64,000 nucleotides of DNA from Sneathiella aquimaris (GTDB lineage: Bacteria; Pseudomonadota; Alphaproteobacteria; Sneathiellales; Sneathiellaceae). Both the position numbers and the translations under genes were made by a program. Below the pieces are notes generated by a model. That model worked only from the letters and a program-made list of their open reading frames with translations. It was not told where the DNA came from and searched no databases. Positions 24,965 through 34,479 of this stretch are shown in pieces (within the stretch, counting starts at the first letter, position 1; each line of letters starts with the position of its first letter). Location: contig NZ_CP112881.1 of assembly GCF_026409565.1 (NCBI RefSeq), positions 3,417,501 to 3,481,500 of the forward strand, read 5' to 3'.

Positions 24965-25801
24965 ATGACCGAAGAGTGTGTTCTATATGAACGAGATGAT
25001 CGTATTGCGCGGATTACTCTGAACCGTCCCCATGCCCTGAACGCAATTAATGAAGAACTGCCGGGGGCCATCCGACGCGCTGTTGAGAAAGCAAATAATG
25101 ACGATGCGGTTCATGTTATTATTCTGCAAGGCGCAGGACGGGCTTTTTGTTCTGGCTATGATTTGAAAATTTACGCCGAAACCCCCGGCAGCAATCCGGG
25201 TTTTCAGGAAATGCCCTGGGATCCCACCATCGATTACAAAATGATGATGGGGAATACTCAGGATTTCATGAGTATTTTTCGATCCTACAAACCTGTTATT
25301 GCCAAGGTGCACGGATACGCCGTTGCTGGCGGTAGCGATATTGCTCTTTGCGCTGACATGGTCATCATGGAAGAAAACGCTCAAATCGGGTACCCACCAG
25401 CCCGTTTATGGGGATGCCCAACCACGGCGATGTGGGTCTATAGATTGGGGGTCGAACGGGCCAAGCGAATGCTTCTGACAGGCGATTTAATTGACGGCAG
25501 GGAAGCCAAGAAAATCGGACTTGTTCTGGATGCGGTTCCAGAAGACAAGCTGGAGGAACGCGTACTAGAGCTGGCAACGCGAATGGCGGGCATCCCTAAA
25601 AATCAGCTTATGATGCAAAAACTCATGATTAACCAGGCGCTGGATAATATGGGGCTCGCTTCAACACAAATGACAGCCACCCTTTTCGATGGCATCACAA
25701 GGCACAGCCCTGAAGGCGTCCATTTCAAAAAAAGATCCGAAGAAGTTGGCTTTCAGCAGGCTGTCAAGGAGCGGGACAGTAACGAGCCGATTTCCAGATG
25801 A
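24965..25801 (+). CDS. Crotonase-family enzyme lacking the hydratase glutamates
   Basis: A 278-residue enoyl-CoA hydratase/isomerase family protein: ITLNRPHALNAINEEL at the start, the oxyanion segments GRAFCSGYDL and VAGGSDIALCADM. In classical hydratases the two catalytic glutamates sit in GGGCE and in PE; here those places read AGGSD and PPARLWG, so ordinary hydration is doubtful and isomerase, hydrolase or another crotonase activity is possible. The ATG follows AAAAGGAGG. It starts an operon with TetR, two thioesterases and the aldolase, and its stop overlaps the TetR start. Confidence 0.85.
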   Translation: MTEECVLYERDDRIARITLNRPHALNAINEELPGAIRRAVEKANNDDAVHVIILQGAGRAFCSGYDLKIYAETPGSNPGFQEMPWDPTIDYKMMMGNTQDFMSIFRSYKPVIAKVHGYAVAGGSDIALCADMVIMEENAQIGYPPARLWGCPTTAMWVYRLGVERAKRMLLTGDLIDGREAKKIGLVLDAVPEDKLEERVLELATRMAGIPKNQLMMQKLMINQALDNMGLASTQMTATLFDGITRHSPEGVHFKKRSEEVGFQQAVKERDSNEPISR

Positions 25802-26442
25802 GCGATACAGCTTCCAAAACGGCACGAAAAAAAGAAATTGCTGCTTACAAACGACAGAAGATATTGACCGCCGCGTCGTCGCTTTTCAGGGAAAAAGGTC
25901 TTGAAGGCACCACGATGCGTGCGATCGCAACGAAGGCCGGTTATTCCACCGGTGCGCCCTATGCGTATTTTCAGTCCAAAGAAGAAATTTATGCTGACCT
26001 TCTGAGTACGTCTTTGATGCATTTGACGCGGGCCATCAAATTGGCGCCAAATCAAGCCGAAACGAACGAGCAAAAAATTCGCCAGGTTTTTACAGCCTAT
26101 TATCAGTATTACCAATCCCATGGCGAAGAACTACAGCTGGGTTTGTATCTGTTTTCCAGCGGTGAAATTAAAAAACGCGGCTTTTCAAAAGAGACCAACG
26201 ACCAGTTAAATGGACGGTTATTGAGTTTGATGGGCTTTATGGCCAATTACCTGCATCAGTTAGCGGGTGCGCCCCCTGATGTTGCGCAGTCCGAGACGCT
26301 TGATGCTATCACATATTTCACAGGAACCCTGATGCTTCATACAACCGGGCGGCTTGATATTATGCAGGTAAAAGATCAAGAAATGATCGACCGATACCTC
26401 ACTCAAATGCTAAAAAGAATCACCAAAGAAAAAGAAAAATAA
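25798..26442 (+). CDS. TetR family regulator
   Basis: A 214-residue TetR-type repressor. The DNA-binding helix-turn-helix runs over about residues 18-62 (ILTAASSLFREKGLEGTTMRAIATKAG, shown here only as its LFREKG and GTTMRAIA parts, then YFQSKEEIY). The C-terminal 150 residues form the ligand-binding helical domain; the ligand might be an acyl-CoA given the neighbours. The ATG at 25798 overlaps the crotonase stop by four bases. The triple TGAACA site upstream of the operon is the natural operator candidate. Confidence 0.88.
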   Translation: MSDTASKTARKKEIAAYKRQKILTAASSLFREKGLEGTTMRAIATKAGYSTGAPYAYFQSKEEIYADLLSTSLMHLTRAIKLAPNQAETNEQKIRQVFTAYYQYYQSHGEELQLGLYLFSSGEIKKRGFSKETNDQLNGRLLSLMGFMANYLHQLAGAPPDVAQSETLDAITYFTGTLMLHTTGRLDIMQVKDQEMIDRYLTQMLKRITKEKEK

Positions 26443-26465
26443 CAGGTTCAGGAGTTTTCCCGTAC

Positions 26466-26900
26466 ATGAGTGGATATATCGAGAGTTATAGAGGGCATGT
26501 CCTTGCCAGTGAATGCGACGTCATGGGCCATATGAACGTTCAATTTTATAACGCCTGCGTCAGTCAGGCGATGGGTACAATGTTTGGGGCGCTTGGCGTT
26601 ACGCCTCAAATCATGAATGAAACGCAGCGCGGATTTGCCGCCGTGGAACAGACCAATCGTTACCATGCCGAGTTACTGGCAGGCGATATCGTGCACATAA
26701 ATTCTGGCGTTCTTAAAACCTCATCGCGGACCATCACTTTTCAACACAAACTTTTCAACAGCAGCACGGAAACGCTCTCCTACGAGGCGACCGTCACCGC
26801 GGTGTACATGAACCTGGAAGCCCGGAAATCCGAGTTATTACCGGACGCACTTACTCGGAAAGCCGAGACACTTCTGTTAAAAGAAGGAGTGGGCGCATGA
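26466..26900 (+). CDS. Hotdog-fold acyl-CoA thioesterase
   Basis: A 144-residue 4HBT/YbgC-type hotdog protein. The active-site loop ECDVMGHMNVQFY has the aspartate and the G-H-M-N core of the family. It likely hydrolyses acyl-CoA or carnitine-type esters in the cytosol. A CAGGAG site precedes the ATG. Its stop overlaps the next start (ATGA), and the next gene encodes a double version of the same fold, so the two probably act together. Confidence 0.85.
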   Translation: MSGYIESYRGHVLASECDVMGHMNVQFYNACVSQAMGTMFGALGVTPQIMNETQRGFAAVEQTNRYHAELLAGDIVHINSGVLKTSSRTITFQHKLFNSSTETLSYEATVTAVYMNLEARKSELLPDALTRKAETLLLKEGVGA

Positions 26901-27814
26901 CAAACAACAATCTTGCAAAAGTAATCCCTGTATATAGGGGCGGCGTTGAAGCATGGGAATGCGATCAGATGCTGCATATGAACGTTCAGTTTTATTCCGC
27001 AAAAGCGATGGCTGGCTTTTCTCACTTACAGAACCGCATCGGACTGTCACCCGCCCGCATTCGCACCGAAAAGCACGGCCTTCGCTTTAAAACCCTGCGC
27101 ATACAGTATAAATCTGAAATGAGAATGGGGGCGTTAATGCATGGCGTTGCAGGCATTCGGTCCTTGGAAGAAGACGTTGTCTCCGGTTTCATACATTTAT
27201 ACGACACCGCAAAAGATACCATATCCGGGGTATTTGAATTTACCGCTGATTACCGCCAACTGGAAACCGGAGAACCTGCCCCGTTACCACAGGATGTAAA
27301 GTCCGCACTGGCCTCACTAGCGGACGCGCACCCGGATCAATACTGCCCGGCACCCATGAAGCATATTCTTCTTCCCGCAAAACCGATGGATCACATGTTC
27401 GAAACCAACCGTTCTGCAGTTGATGTATGGGAATGCGATGGGTTTGGGCAAATTGAAATGCGCCATATCATCGGACGCTTTTCGGACGCCGCCAGCCACA
27501 TCATGCAGTCCGTTGGCATAACACGGGAAATACAGATGCAGCGCAATTTAGGGTCTGCGGCATTGGAATATTTTGCAGAATTTCACCAGCCTATTCGAAA
27601 AGCGGCCTCTTTGGTTGTGAAAAGTGGTCTGCTGGATCGGATGGACAAAACATTTGCTTTTGGACACCACATGATCAATTCAGACAACGGTGAAATTGTG
27701 AATAATACGACGATCCTTGGATGTTACTTTGACATGACCGCCCGTAAAGCCGTAAAACTGCCCCAGGAATATCACGATGTTTCAGAAGAACGGCTTCTGA
27801 AGCATCAGATTTAA
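26897..27814 (+). CDS. Double-hotdog thioesterase-like protein
   Basis: A 305-residue protein with two hotdog halves. The first has ECDQMLHMNVQFY (near residue 17), with aspartate and the H-M-N core; the second has ECDGFGQIEMRHI (near residue 180), where histidine-methionine-asparagine is not kept. The second half is probably degenerate and makes a pseudo-dimer. The start ATG at 26897 overlaps the preceding stop by four bases. It might be a thioesterase for bulky acyl-CoAs, or a carnitine-type dehydrogenase-associated thioesterase; neither is shown. Confidence 0.75.
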   Translation: MTNNNLAKVIPVYRGGVEAWECDQMLHMNVQFYSAKAMAGFSHLQNRIGLSPARIRTEKHGLRFKTLRIQYKSEMRMGALMHGVAGIRSLEEDVVSGFIHLYDTAKDTISGVFEFTADYRQLETGEPAPLPQDVKSALASLADAHPDQYCPAPMKHILLPAKPMDHMFETNRSAVDVWECDGFGQIEMRHIIGRFSDAASHIMQSVGITREIQMQRNLGSAALEYFAEFHQPIRKAASLVVKSGLLDRMDKTFAFGHHMINSDNGEIVNNTTILGCYFDMTARKAVKLPQEYHDVSEERLLKHQI

Positions 27815-27834
27815 GCAAACCAGGGGAAAACGAA

Positions 27835-28911
27835 ATGACTTTGCAACTTCCAGCCGGTGTCGTTTTTGGTGAAGAATATCAGAAGCTGGTCAAAAACTGC
27901 AAAACGCACCGTTTTGCATTGCCGGCCGTCAATGTTGTTGGAACAAACTCAATCAATGCTGTCATGGAAGCCGCCGCACGGAATGGCTCTGACGTCATCA
28001 TTCAGCTGTCCAATGGCGGCGCTGCTTATTACGCAGGCCAGGGCCTTGAAGATGGCGAGGCGGCGAAAGTAATGGGGGCAGTCTCAGCGGCGCAGCACGT
28101 CCATCTTCTCGCCAAATATTACGGCATTTGTGCGGTTCTACATACAGACCATGCGAACCGGAAGCTGGTCCCCTGGATCGATGCGCTCATCGACTATGGC
28201 CACGACTACAAAAAACAGAACGGGGTGCCGCTTTTTTCTTCCCACATGCTCGACCTTTCAGAAGAATCGCTTGAGGATAATCTTGCGGAAAGTGAACGCA
28301 TGCTGAAGCGGGCAGTTGAATTGGATATGAGCATTGAAATCGAATTGGGCATTACTGGCGGCGAAGAAGACGGCGTTGGCTCGGACCTTGATACAATTGA
28401 CAATAGCCGCCTTTACACGCAACCCGAAGACGTGCTTGCCGCCTATGACAGGTTGAACGGTATTGGTCATTTTTCTGTTGCCGCGTCTTTTGGCAATGTT
28501 CACGGTGTTTACAAACCAGGCAATGTTCAGCTTCGCCCTGAAATTCTTCGCGAGTCTCAGGCGCATGTGAAGCAGGTCCGCGGTTTGGCCGACGAAAACC
28601 CGCTCGATTTTGTTTTCCATGGTGGATCAGGCTCAGAAGTCTCATCGATTGAACAAGCCATTGACTACGGTGTTTTCAAAATGAACATCGATACGGACAC
28701 GCAGTTTGCATTCGCACAGGGTGTCGGGAGCTATGTCGATGCTAATCCAGCCGCCTTCAAACACCAAATTCACCCGGAAACGGACGAGCCGCTGAAGAAA
28801 AAATACGATCCCCGGAAATGGCTGCGTGAAGGGGAGAAAAGCATTGTTGCACGGTTGGATCAGGCGTTTTCAGAACTACGCGCGAACGGAAAATCGGTCG
28901 CCAAACGCTAA
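27835..28911 (+). CDS. fbaA: Fructose-bisphosphate aldolase, class II
   Basis: A 358-residue class II (zinc) aldolase of glycolysis and gluconeogenesis. Recognised features are the VLHTDHANRK segment holding a zinc histidine, SSHMLDLSEE, HGVYKPGNVQLRP, the FHGGSGS loop and the VFKMNIDTDTQ segment. It cleaves fructose 1,6-bisphosphate to the two triose phosphates. Length is normal. It lies 20 bases after the double-hotdog gene, so it may be read through from that operon, an odd partner for fatty-acid-type genes. Confidence 0.93.
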   Translation: MTLQLPAGVVFGEEYQKLVKNCKTHRFALPAVNVVGTNSINAVMEAAARNGSDVIIQLSNGGAAYYAGQGLEDGEAAKVMGAVSAAQHVHLLAKYYGICAVLHTDHANRKLVPWIDALIDYGHDYKKQNGVPLFSSHMLDLSEESLEDNLAESERMLKRAVELDMSIEIELGITGGEEDGVGSDLDTIDNSRLYTQPEDVLAAYDRLNGIGHFSVAASFGNVHGVYKPGNVQLRPEILRESQAHVKQVRGLADENPLDFVFHGGSGSEVSSIEQAIDYGVFKMNIDTDTQFAFAQGVGSYVDANPAAFKHQIHPETDEPLKKKYDPRKWLREGEKSIVARLDQAFSELRANGKSVAKR

Positions 28912-28935
28912 TCGTCAAAGGCTTGCCTAATTTGT

Positions 28936-28975
28936 CCTCCTGTCCGTATTCTACTTGTTTGAAACGGGCAGGAGG
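28936..28975 (+). promoter_or_regulatory. Hairpin covering the ribosome binding site of the gene at 28982
   Basis: CCTCCTGTCCG (28936-28946) pairs with CGGGCAGGAGG (28965-28975), 11 bp with one wobble, around an 18-base loop. The 3' arm is the AGGAGG ribosome binding site itself. Confidence 0.6.
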
Positions 28976-28981
28976 AAAATA

Positions 28982-29287
28982 ATGACAGAGTTCTTTATTG
29001 GTATCGCCGGCGTCCTGGTGGGTGCCCTGATCACGTTGGCCGTGGATCTGCTAAAATATCGGCTTCAAACGTCCAAGACCAGAGATCTGGACAATCGGCG
29101 AAAAGCCCTTCTGGAGAGAATGCTGACACACCCGCCGAAGGGGACAGAGTGGCGCAGCCTAGCCTCATTATCCAGGGTCATTGGGGCCGACTATCCAACC
29201 ACGACCCGCTTGCTCATTGAACTTGGCGCCCGGGGAAACGAAAAAGAAAACGAGGTCTGGGCTTTATTGCGCGAAAAGCCGCTTTGA
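28982..29287 (+). CDS. Small membrane-anchored protein of unknown function
   Basis: A 101-residue protein with an N-terminal hydrophobic segment (FFIGIAGVLVGALITLAVDLL, about residues 4-24) followed by a basic soluble tail (KYRLQTSKTRDLDNRRKALLERML) and a helical C-terminus with the WRSLASLSRVIG stretch that could be a short DNA- or protein-binding helix pair. I do not recognise a family. The start at 28982 lies behind GGCAGGAGG, seven bases upstream, and that ribosome binding site is folded into an 11-bp hairpin, so the gene may be translationally controlled. Confidence 0.65.
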   Translation: MTEFFIGIAGVLVGALITLAVDLLKYRLQTSKTRDLDNRRKALLERMLTHPPKGTEWRSLASLSRVIGADYPTTTRLLIELGARGNEKENEVWALLREKPL

Positions 29288-29296
29288 TCTCCAAGG

Positions 29297-29830
29297 CTAT
29301 TCGGGTTCAAAAATAAGCGTTTCTTCCGGCTTTCCCGGAAGCCGCTCAGACCGTGTATGAAACAGCCCCAAACGTTCCAGCAAGCGCTGCGACTCTGTAT
29401 TATTCTGACTGGTAATCGCGATAATCGTGCCGAGCTTCAGAACATCATACCCATAGCTCAACAACGCTTGAGCCCCTTCAAAGGCATATCCCTTTCGCCA
29501 ATGATCAGGCAGATAAGCAAAACCAACATCCGGAAATGGCAATTCTCTGCGTTTGATCAATCCTGACAGACCAATGGCCTCTCCGCTCCGCTTAAGAACA
29601 ACAACGAAAGAGCCATATCCAATGGTCCGGTATTGCAAATGCAAATCCCGTATATAGTTACAAGCATCCTCCAGCTCATGGATTTCACGGTCACCGATAT
29701 ATTTTATAAAAGACGGCTGGTTCAGAAGTTCAAAAATAAAGGCAGCATCGGACAGGCGGGCTTTTCGAAACACCAAGCGTTCTGTTTCAAAGATCAGGTC
29801 ATTATTTCTGTCAGGTCTGCCCGCGGACAT
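29297..29830 (-). CDS. GNAT acetyltransferase, RimJ/RimL type
   Basis: A 177-residue GNAT N-acetyltransferase of the RimJ/RimL group. Seen features are FETERLVFRKARLSDAAFIFELL near the start, GEAIGLSGLIKR in the middle, and the acetyl-CoA loop in the RKGYAFEGAQALLSYG region (normally R-x-x-G-x-A/G). It would acetylate an N-terminal or side-chain amine of a protein or small molecule. It is convergent with the membrane protein gene, ten bases apart, and precedes a hairpin at 29878-29911. Confidence 0.85.
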   Translation of the reverse strand: MSAGRPDRNNDLIFETERLVFRKARLSDAAFIFELLNQPSFIKYIGDREIHELEDACNYIRDLHLQYRTIGYGSFVVVLKRSGEAIGLSGLIKRRELPFPDVGFAYLPDHWRKGYAFEGAQALLSYGYDVLKLGTIIAITSQNNTESQRLLERLGLFHTRSERLPGKPEETLIFEPE

Positions 29831-29877
29831 TTGGCCCCCTCTTTAGGCTGGCGAATAATGCCCTCTTAGCAGATTTG

Positions 29878-29911
29878 AACGGTGCGATACAAATATATGT
29901 TCCGCACCGTT
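29878..29911 (-). terminator. Hairpin after the FadB-like gene
   Basis: AACGGTGCG (29878-29886) pairs with CGCACCGTT (29903-29911) with a 16-base loop. It lies 11 bases after the stop of the leftward FadB-like gene. T run is weak, so this is a probable rather than certain terminator. Confidence 0.5.
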
Positions 29912-29921
29912 CCTGATTGCA

Positions 29922-32057
29922 TCAGGCCGCGTAAAAGACCTCGCCTTTTTCGGCCATATTTCTCAGCAATTTAGGCGGCGTAAATCGCGCGCCATATGCT
30001 TGTGCCAAACGGTCACATTCTGAAACAAACGTCTCAATCCCGGTTGTGTGGATCTGACTGATCGCTCCACCGCGTGACGGCGCAAAGCCCCACCCCAGAA
30101 TAGAGCCGACATCTGCATCTTCTGGCGTTGTCACAACATTTTCTTCCAGACAGCGCGCCGTTTCAACAGACTGAATAAAGATCAAACGCTTGATCACTTC
30201 ATCAACGCTTGGCTGTTCCTCTTCCGGCACTTGCGGGAAATGCTCTGACAGTTCTTTCCAAAGATGTTTCTTACCCCCTTCAGGATAATCATAAAACCCG
30301 TTGCCTTCGCGCTTTCCAACCCGGCCCAATTCTTCAACCATCTTTGTCACAGCATCATCACTGGGGGCCGCGATATACTTATCGCCGAGGTCTTGTTTTG
30401 TCTGGTTACGGATCTTGTAGATCAAATCCAGAGCAACCTCATCTGCAAGGGCAAGCGGACCAACCGGCATGCCAGCCATTTTACCAGCGTTGTCGATCAA
30501 CGCCGGGGACACCCCCTCGGCCAGCATTGCTATGCCTTCGCTGACATAGGTTCCAAAAACCCGACTGGTGTAAAAACCGCGGCTGTCATTTACAACGATC
30601 GGTGTTTTACGAATGGCTTTTACATAATCCATAGAGCGCGCCAACGTTTCCTGAGACGTTTCTTTACCGCAAATGATTTCAACCAATGGCATTTTATCGA
30701 CCGGAGAGAAGAAATGCAGGCCAATGAAATTGGAGGGGCGCTCACTCGCTTCGGCCAAACCTGAAATTGGCAAAGTCGATGTGTTGGAGGCAAAAATCGC
30801 ACTATTCGCAAGGACTGCCTCTGCTTTCGCGGTGACATCTGCTTTGATCTCGCGTTTTTCGAACACCGCCTCGATGACAAGATCGGCCTCCCTCAACTCA
30901 CCATAATCGGTGGTTGCGGTAATGCGCGACAGGATGCCTTCGGCTTTTTCTGCACCCATTTTCTTCCGCTTCACCGCTTTCGCCAGCAGCGTTTCTGAAT
31001 AGGCTTTGCCTTTTTCAGCCGCCGCAAGGTCTTGATCAATCAAAACAACATCCATACCAGCCTTCGCGCTGACATAGGCAATACCAGCGCCCATCATGCC
31101 GGCCCCAAGAACGCCCACTTTTGTGAATTTCTGGGTTGGAATGTCTTTTGGACGGGACGCCAGTTTATTTGCATTTCCAATACCGAAGAACAAACTGCGG
31201 ATCATGTTTTTGGCTTCCGGCGTGCTGCAGGTTTTGACAAAATAACGGGTCTCGATTTTCAGACCATTGTCAATATTAACGCAACATCCTTCATAAACGC
31301 AGGACATGATATTCAGCGCCGCTGGATAATTTCCGTGTGTTTTCTCCCGCAGCATCGCATTGCCTGCTGTGAACGTCATCATGCCGGATGGGCTCATCGG
31401 CGCACCGCCGGGAATGCGGAAGCCTTTTTTGTCCCACGGCTGTACCGCGTCTTCTGGTTTTGCTGATAAAATCCATTTTTTCGCGGCAGAAACCAAATCA
31501 TCCGATGAAACAATTTCATCAATAATACCAATTTTAAGCGCCTTCTCCGGGCTTAAATGTGTGCCTTCCAGCAATAAAGGCAAGGCCGCCTGAATGCCAA
31601 TCATACGCGGCAAGCGCTGAGTTCCCCCGCCGCCTGGCAACAGTCCGACTTTTACTTCCGGCAGTCCGATTTTGGCTTTCGGGTTATCAGCGGCCATACG
31701 CCGATGACACGCAAGACAGATTTCCAGCCCACCGCCTAGCGCGGTTCCATTGATCGCAGCAACGAACGGTTTTTTGGAAACCTCCATAGATCGGAACATC
31801 GTCTGAAGCTCCATTCCATTGGCAAACATTTCTTCCGCGCCGTTCCAGCCCTGAAGCATCTCAAGATCCGCGCCCGCAATAAAGTCCGGTTTTCCTGAGG
31901 AAATAACAACACCTTTGACAGCCTCGTCGCCGATTGCTTTTTCGATTGCATCGGCAAAGGCTGGAATGCTGTCATTATTAAGCACGTTCATACTGCGGCC
32001 GGGCATATCCCATTCGATTGTCGCAATACCATCGGCATCAACTGAGTAATTAATCAT
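29922..32057 (-). CDS. Fatty-acid oxidation multifunctional protein (hydratase-dehydrogenase, FadB/FadJ order)
   Basis: A 711-residue fused enzyme. The N-terminal crotonase domain (about 1-190) keeps both catalytic glutamates (LGGGLEICL and LPEVKVGLLPGGGGTQRLP); the C-terminal 3-hydroxyacyl-CoA dehydrogenase has the NAD motif GVLGAGMMGAGIAYVSAK near residue 315 and VVNDSRGFYTSRVF. It hydrates trans-2-enoyl-CoA and oxidises the 3-hydroxyacyl-CoA with NAD+. Hydratase first, dehydrogenase second is the FadB/FadJ order. It is the last gene of the leftward acyl-CoA dehydrogenase/thiolase operon, 15 bases after the thiolase. Confidence 0.92.
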   Translation of the reverse strand: MINYSVDADGIATIEWDMPGRSMNVLNNDSIPAFADAIEKAIGDEAVKGVVISSGKPDFIAGADLEMLQGWNGAEEMFANGMELQTMFRSMEVSKKPFVAAINGTALGGGLEICLACHRRMAADNPKAKIGLPEVKVGLLPGGGGTQRLPRMIGIQAALPLLLEGTHLSPEKALKIGIIDEIVSSDDLVSAAKKWILSAKPEDAVQPWDKKGFRIPGGAPMSPSGMMTFTAGNAMLREKTHGNYPAALNIMSCVYEGCCVNIDNGLKIETRYFVKTCSTPEAKNMIRSLFFGIGNANKLASRPKDIPTQKFTKVGVLGAGMMGAGIAYVSAKAGMDVVLIDQDLAAAEKGKAYSETLLAKAVKRKKMGAEKAEGILSRITATTDYGELREADLVIEAVFEKREIKADVTAKAEAVLANSAIFASNTSTLPISGLAEASERPSNFIGLHFFSPVDKMPLVEIICGKETSQETLARSMDYVKAIRKTPIVVNDSRGFYTSRVFGTYVSEGIAMLAEGVSPALIDNAGKMAGMPVGPLALADEVALDLIYKIRNQTKQDLGDKYIAAPSDDAVTKMVEELGRVGKREGNGFYDYPEGGKKHLWKELSEHFPQVPEEEQPSVDEVIKRLIFIQSVETARCLEENVVTTPEDADVGSILGWGFAPSRGGAISQIHTTGIETFVSECDRLAQAYGARFTPPKLLRNMAEKGEVFYAA

Positions 32058-32072
32058 TGTTTCCGACGCCCC

Positions 32073-33281
32073 TTATACACGTTCAATAATGGTTGCAGTG
32101 CCCATACCAGCACCTACACAGAGCGTAATCAGCGCTGTATTCTGATCCCGACGTTCAAGCTCGTCCAGAACCGTTCCCAAAATCATCGCTCCTGTCGCAC
32201 CAAGTGGATGTCCCATCGCAATGGCACCGCCGTTCACGTTTATTTCGCTATGGTCCACATTCATGACATCCATAAAGCGCAGAACCACGCCAGCGAAGGC
32301 TTCGTTCAGTTCCCAAAGATCAATGTCCGCCGCCGTCATACCGGCACGCTTCAACGCTTTTTCTGCCGCATAGCTGGGGCCGGTCAGCATGATGGAAGGT
32401 TCACTGCCGATAGAGGCAAAGGATTTAAAACGGGCCCGTGCTTTCGCATTGATTTTCTGGCCCGCTTCCTGATTGCCGATCAAAACCGCCGCAGATCCAT
32501 CAACAATACCGGACGAGTTTCCGGCATGATGCACATGGTTCAATTCTTCTACTTCCGGGTAGCGTTGCTTGATCACCGCATCAAACCCATATTGTGCGCC
32601 TTGAGCCGCAAAGGCCGGATCCAGCGCCCCCAGCGACTGCATGGTTGTTTCCGGGCGCATATGCTCATCATGATCTAGAATAGTCAAACCGTTCATATCT
32701 TTAACCGGAATGACAGACTTGCTGAAATAGCCCTTATCCCACGAATTTTTTGCCCGTTTCTGACTCTCGACAGCATAACTATCCACATCATCCCGGGAGT
32801 ATCCCCATTTCGTGCAGATCATATCCGCGCCAATTCCCTGAGGCGCAAAATAAGTACCAAACGCCACTTGTGGATCTGCCGACCAGGCACCACCTGACGA
32901 ACCCATTGGTACGCGCGACATACTTTCAACACCGCCGCCAACAGTCAGGTCGCTTTGTCCAGACATGACCTGTGCCGCTGCCATATTGACAGCTTCCAGG
33001 CCAGACGCGCAAAAACGATTAATCTGTACGCCAGATGCTTTTTCGTCATAGCCCGCATGAAGCGGGGCCACGCGTCCAATAACCGCGCCTTGTTCGCCCA
33101 CTGGCTCAACGCATCCTAAAATAACGTCATCCACCAAAGACGTGTCCAACTCGTTGCGTTCCTGAACCGCTTTCAATGTTGCCGCCGCCAGATTGATCGG
33201 TGTTACCTCGTGAAGAGACCCGCTGGCGCGCCCTTTTCCGCGAGGCGTCCTCACGGCATCATAGATAAATGCTTCTGTCAT
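32073..33281 (-). CDS. Acetyl-CoA C-acyltransferase (thiolase)
   Basis: A 402-residue thiolase. The acyl-accepting cysteine is in [15 protein letters not shown] (near residue 90) and the second catalytic cysteine in [10 protein letters not shown] near the end; [10 protein letters not shown] holds the usual histidine. It cleaves 3-oxoacyl-CoA to acyl-CoA and acetyl-CoA. Start ATG 33281 is chosen because AGGAGG is a few bases ahead and the homologous N-terminus ([13 protein letters not shown]) begins there; seven extra codons exist upstream. It lies between the acyl-CoA dehydrogenase and multifunctional protein genes. Confidence 0.92.
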   Translation of the reverse strand: MTEAFIYDAVRTPRGKGRASGSLHEVTPINLAAATLKAVQERNELDTSLVDDVILGCVEPVGEQGAVIGRVAPLHAGYDEKASGVQINRFCASGLEAVNMAAAQVMSGQSDLTVGGGVESMSRVPMGSSGGAWSADPQVAFGTYFAPQGIGADMICTKWGYSRDDVDSYAVESQKRAKNSWDKGYFSKSVIPVKDMNGLTILDHDEHMRPETTMQSLGALDPAFAAQGAQYGFDAVIKQRYPEVEELNHVHHAGNSSGIVDGSAAVLIGNQEAGQKINAKARARFKSFASIGSEPSIMLTGPSYAAEKALKRAGMTAADIDLWELNEAFAGVVLRFMDVMNVDHSEINVNGGAIAMGHPLGATGAMILGTVLDELERRDQNTALITLCVGAGMGTATIIERV

Positions 33282-33302
33282 AATTTCCTCCTGTCGCCGC
33301 AT

Positions 33303-34439
33303 TTATAGAGAGCGGCTGATTATTTCTTTCATGATCTCATTTGTGCCGCCATAAATGCGCTGCACACGGGCGTCTGCGTAACTTCTCGCCACGCGATATT
33401 CCCACATAAATCCATATCCACCATGGAGCTGCAGACATTCGTCAATCAGCTTGTTCTCAAGGTCAGAGCACCAGTATTTTGCCATCGCCGCAGTTGGCAC
33501 ATCCAGCTCACCCTTCAGCAACTCCTCGATACATTTGTCAACAAAAACCCGAGCGATCTGAAGTTCTGTCTTCATTTCGGCAAGTTTGAATTTTGAATTC
33601 TGAAACTGAATGATGTTCTTGCCAAACGCAGACCGGCTTTTTGTATATTCGATGGTGTCTTCCAGAACCGCTTCCATCGTGGCGGTTGCCCCAATCGCAA
33701 TTTGCAAACGCTCCCACGCCAGTTCCTGCATCAAGCAGAAGAAACCTTTTCCTTCACCGCCCAGCATGTTGCTTGCGGGGACACGCACATCATCAAAAAA
33801 CAGCTCTGCTGTATCCTGGGCCTTAAGCCCCAGTTTATCAAGATTGCGGCCTTTTTCGAAACCCGGTGTTCCTGTTTCTACCAAAAACAGAGTTGTCCCT
33901 TTGGCCCCCGCTTCTGGATCAGTTTTCGTGACAACAATGACAAGATCACACATAAAGCCATTTGTAATGAACGTCTTTGAGCCATTGATGACATAATCGT
34001 CGCCATCTTTAACCGCCCGCGTTTTCACACCCTGCAAATCAGAACCGGCCCCCGGTTCCGTCATGGCAATAGCACCGATCATCTCGCCGCTGGCCAGCTT
34101 TGGCAAATATTTCTTTTTCTGTTCTTCGGTACCGTAATTAAGAATATAGGGCGCTACAATTTCTGAATGCAGGCCAAAACCGGGGCCTGATGCCCCCGCC
34201 CGAGCCTGTTCTTCCATCATGATAATGCTGTAGAGTTTGTCCGCACCCGCGCCGCCATACTCTTCAGGGATTGGCATACAAAGCAGGCCTTGTTTTCCGG
34301 CTTCTGTCCAGGCCTCCCGGCTGATCTGACCATCCTTTTCCCATTGGGCGTGATACGGCATAATATGCTCTTCGTAAAACCGGCGAACGGATTCGCGAAA
34401 GATATTATGTTCCTCTTGGAAAAGTGTCCTCTCCATCAT
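33303..34439 (-). CDS. Acyl-CoA dehydrogenase
   Basis: A 378-residue acyl-CoA dehydrogenase heading a three-gene beta-oxidation operon with thiolase and hydratase-dehydrogenase. Seen segments are [55 protein letters not shown] and the C-terminal catalytic motif [12 protein letters not shown]. This is the full catalytic kind with the glutamate in the terminal helix. The start is ATG 34439, with another ATG right after it. A TGTTCAT-containing palindrome cluster lies 40-60 bases upstream. Confidence 0.92.
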   Translation of the reverse strand: MMERTLFQEEHNIFRESVRRFYEEHIMPYHAQWEKDGQISREAWTEAGKQGLLCMPIPEEYGGAGADKLYSIIMMEEQARAGASGPGFGLHSEIVAPYILNYGTEEQKKKYLPKLASGEMIGAIAMTEPGAGSDLQGVKTRAVKDGDDYVINGSKTFITNGFMCDLVIVVTKTDPEAGAKGTTLFLVETGTPGFEKGRNLDKLGLKAQDTAELFFDDVRVPASNMLGGEGKGFFCLMQELAWERLQIAIGATATMEAVLEDTIEYTKSRSAFGKNIIQFQNSKFKLAEMKTELQIARVFVDKCIEELLKGELDVPTAAMAKYWCSDLENKLIDECLQLHGGYGFMWEYRVARSYADARVQRIYGGTNEIMKEIISRSL

Positions 34440-34479
34440 TATAGTAATTCCCTTAGTTAATTGTTTTTATTTACTTATT

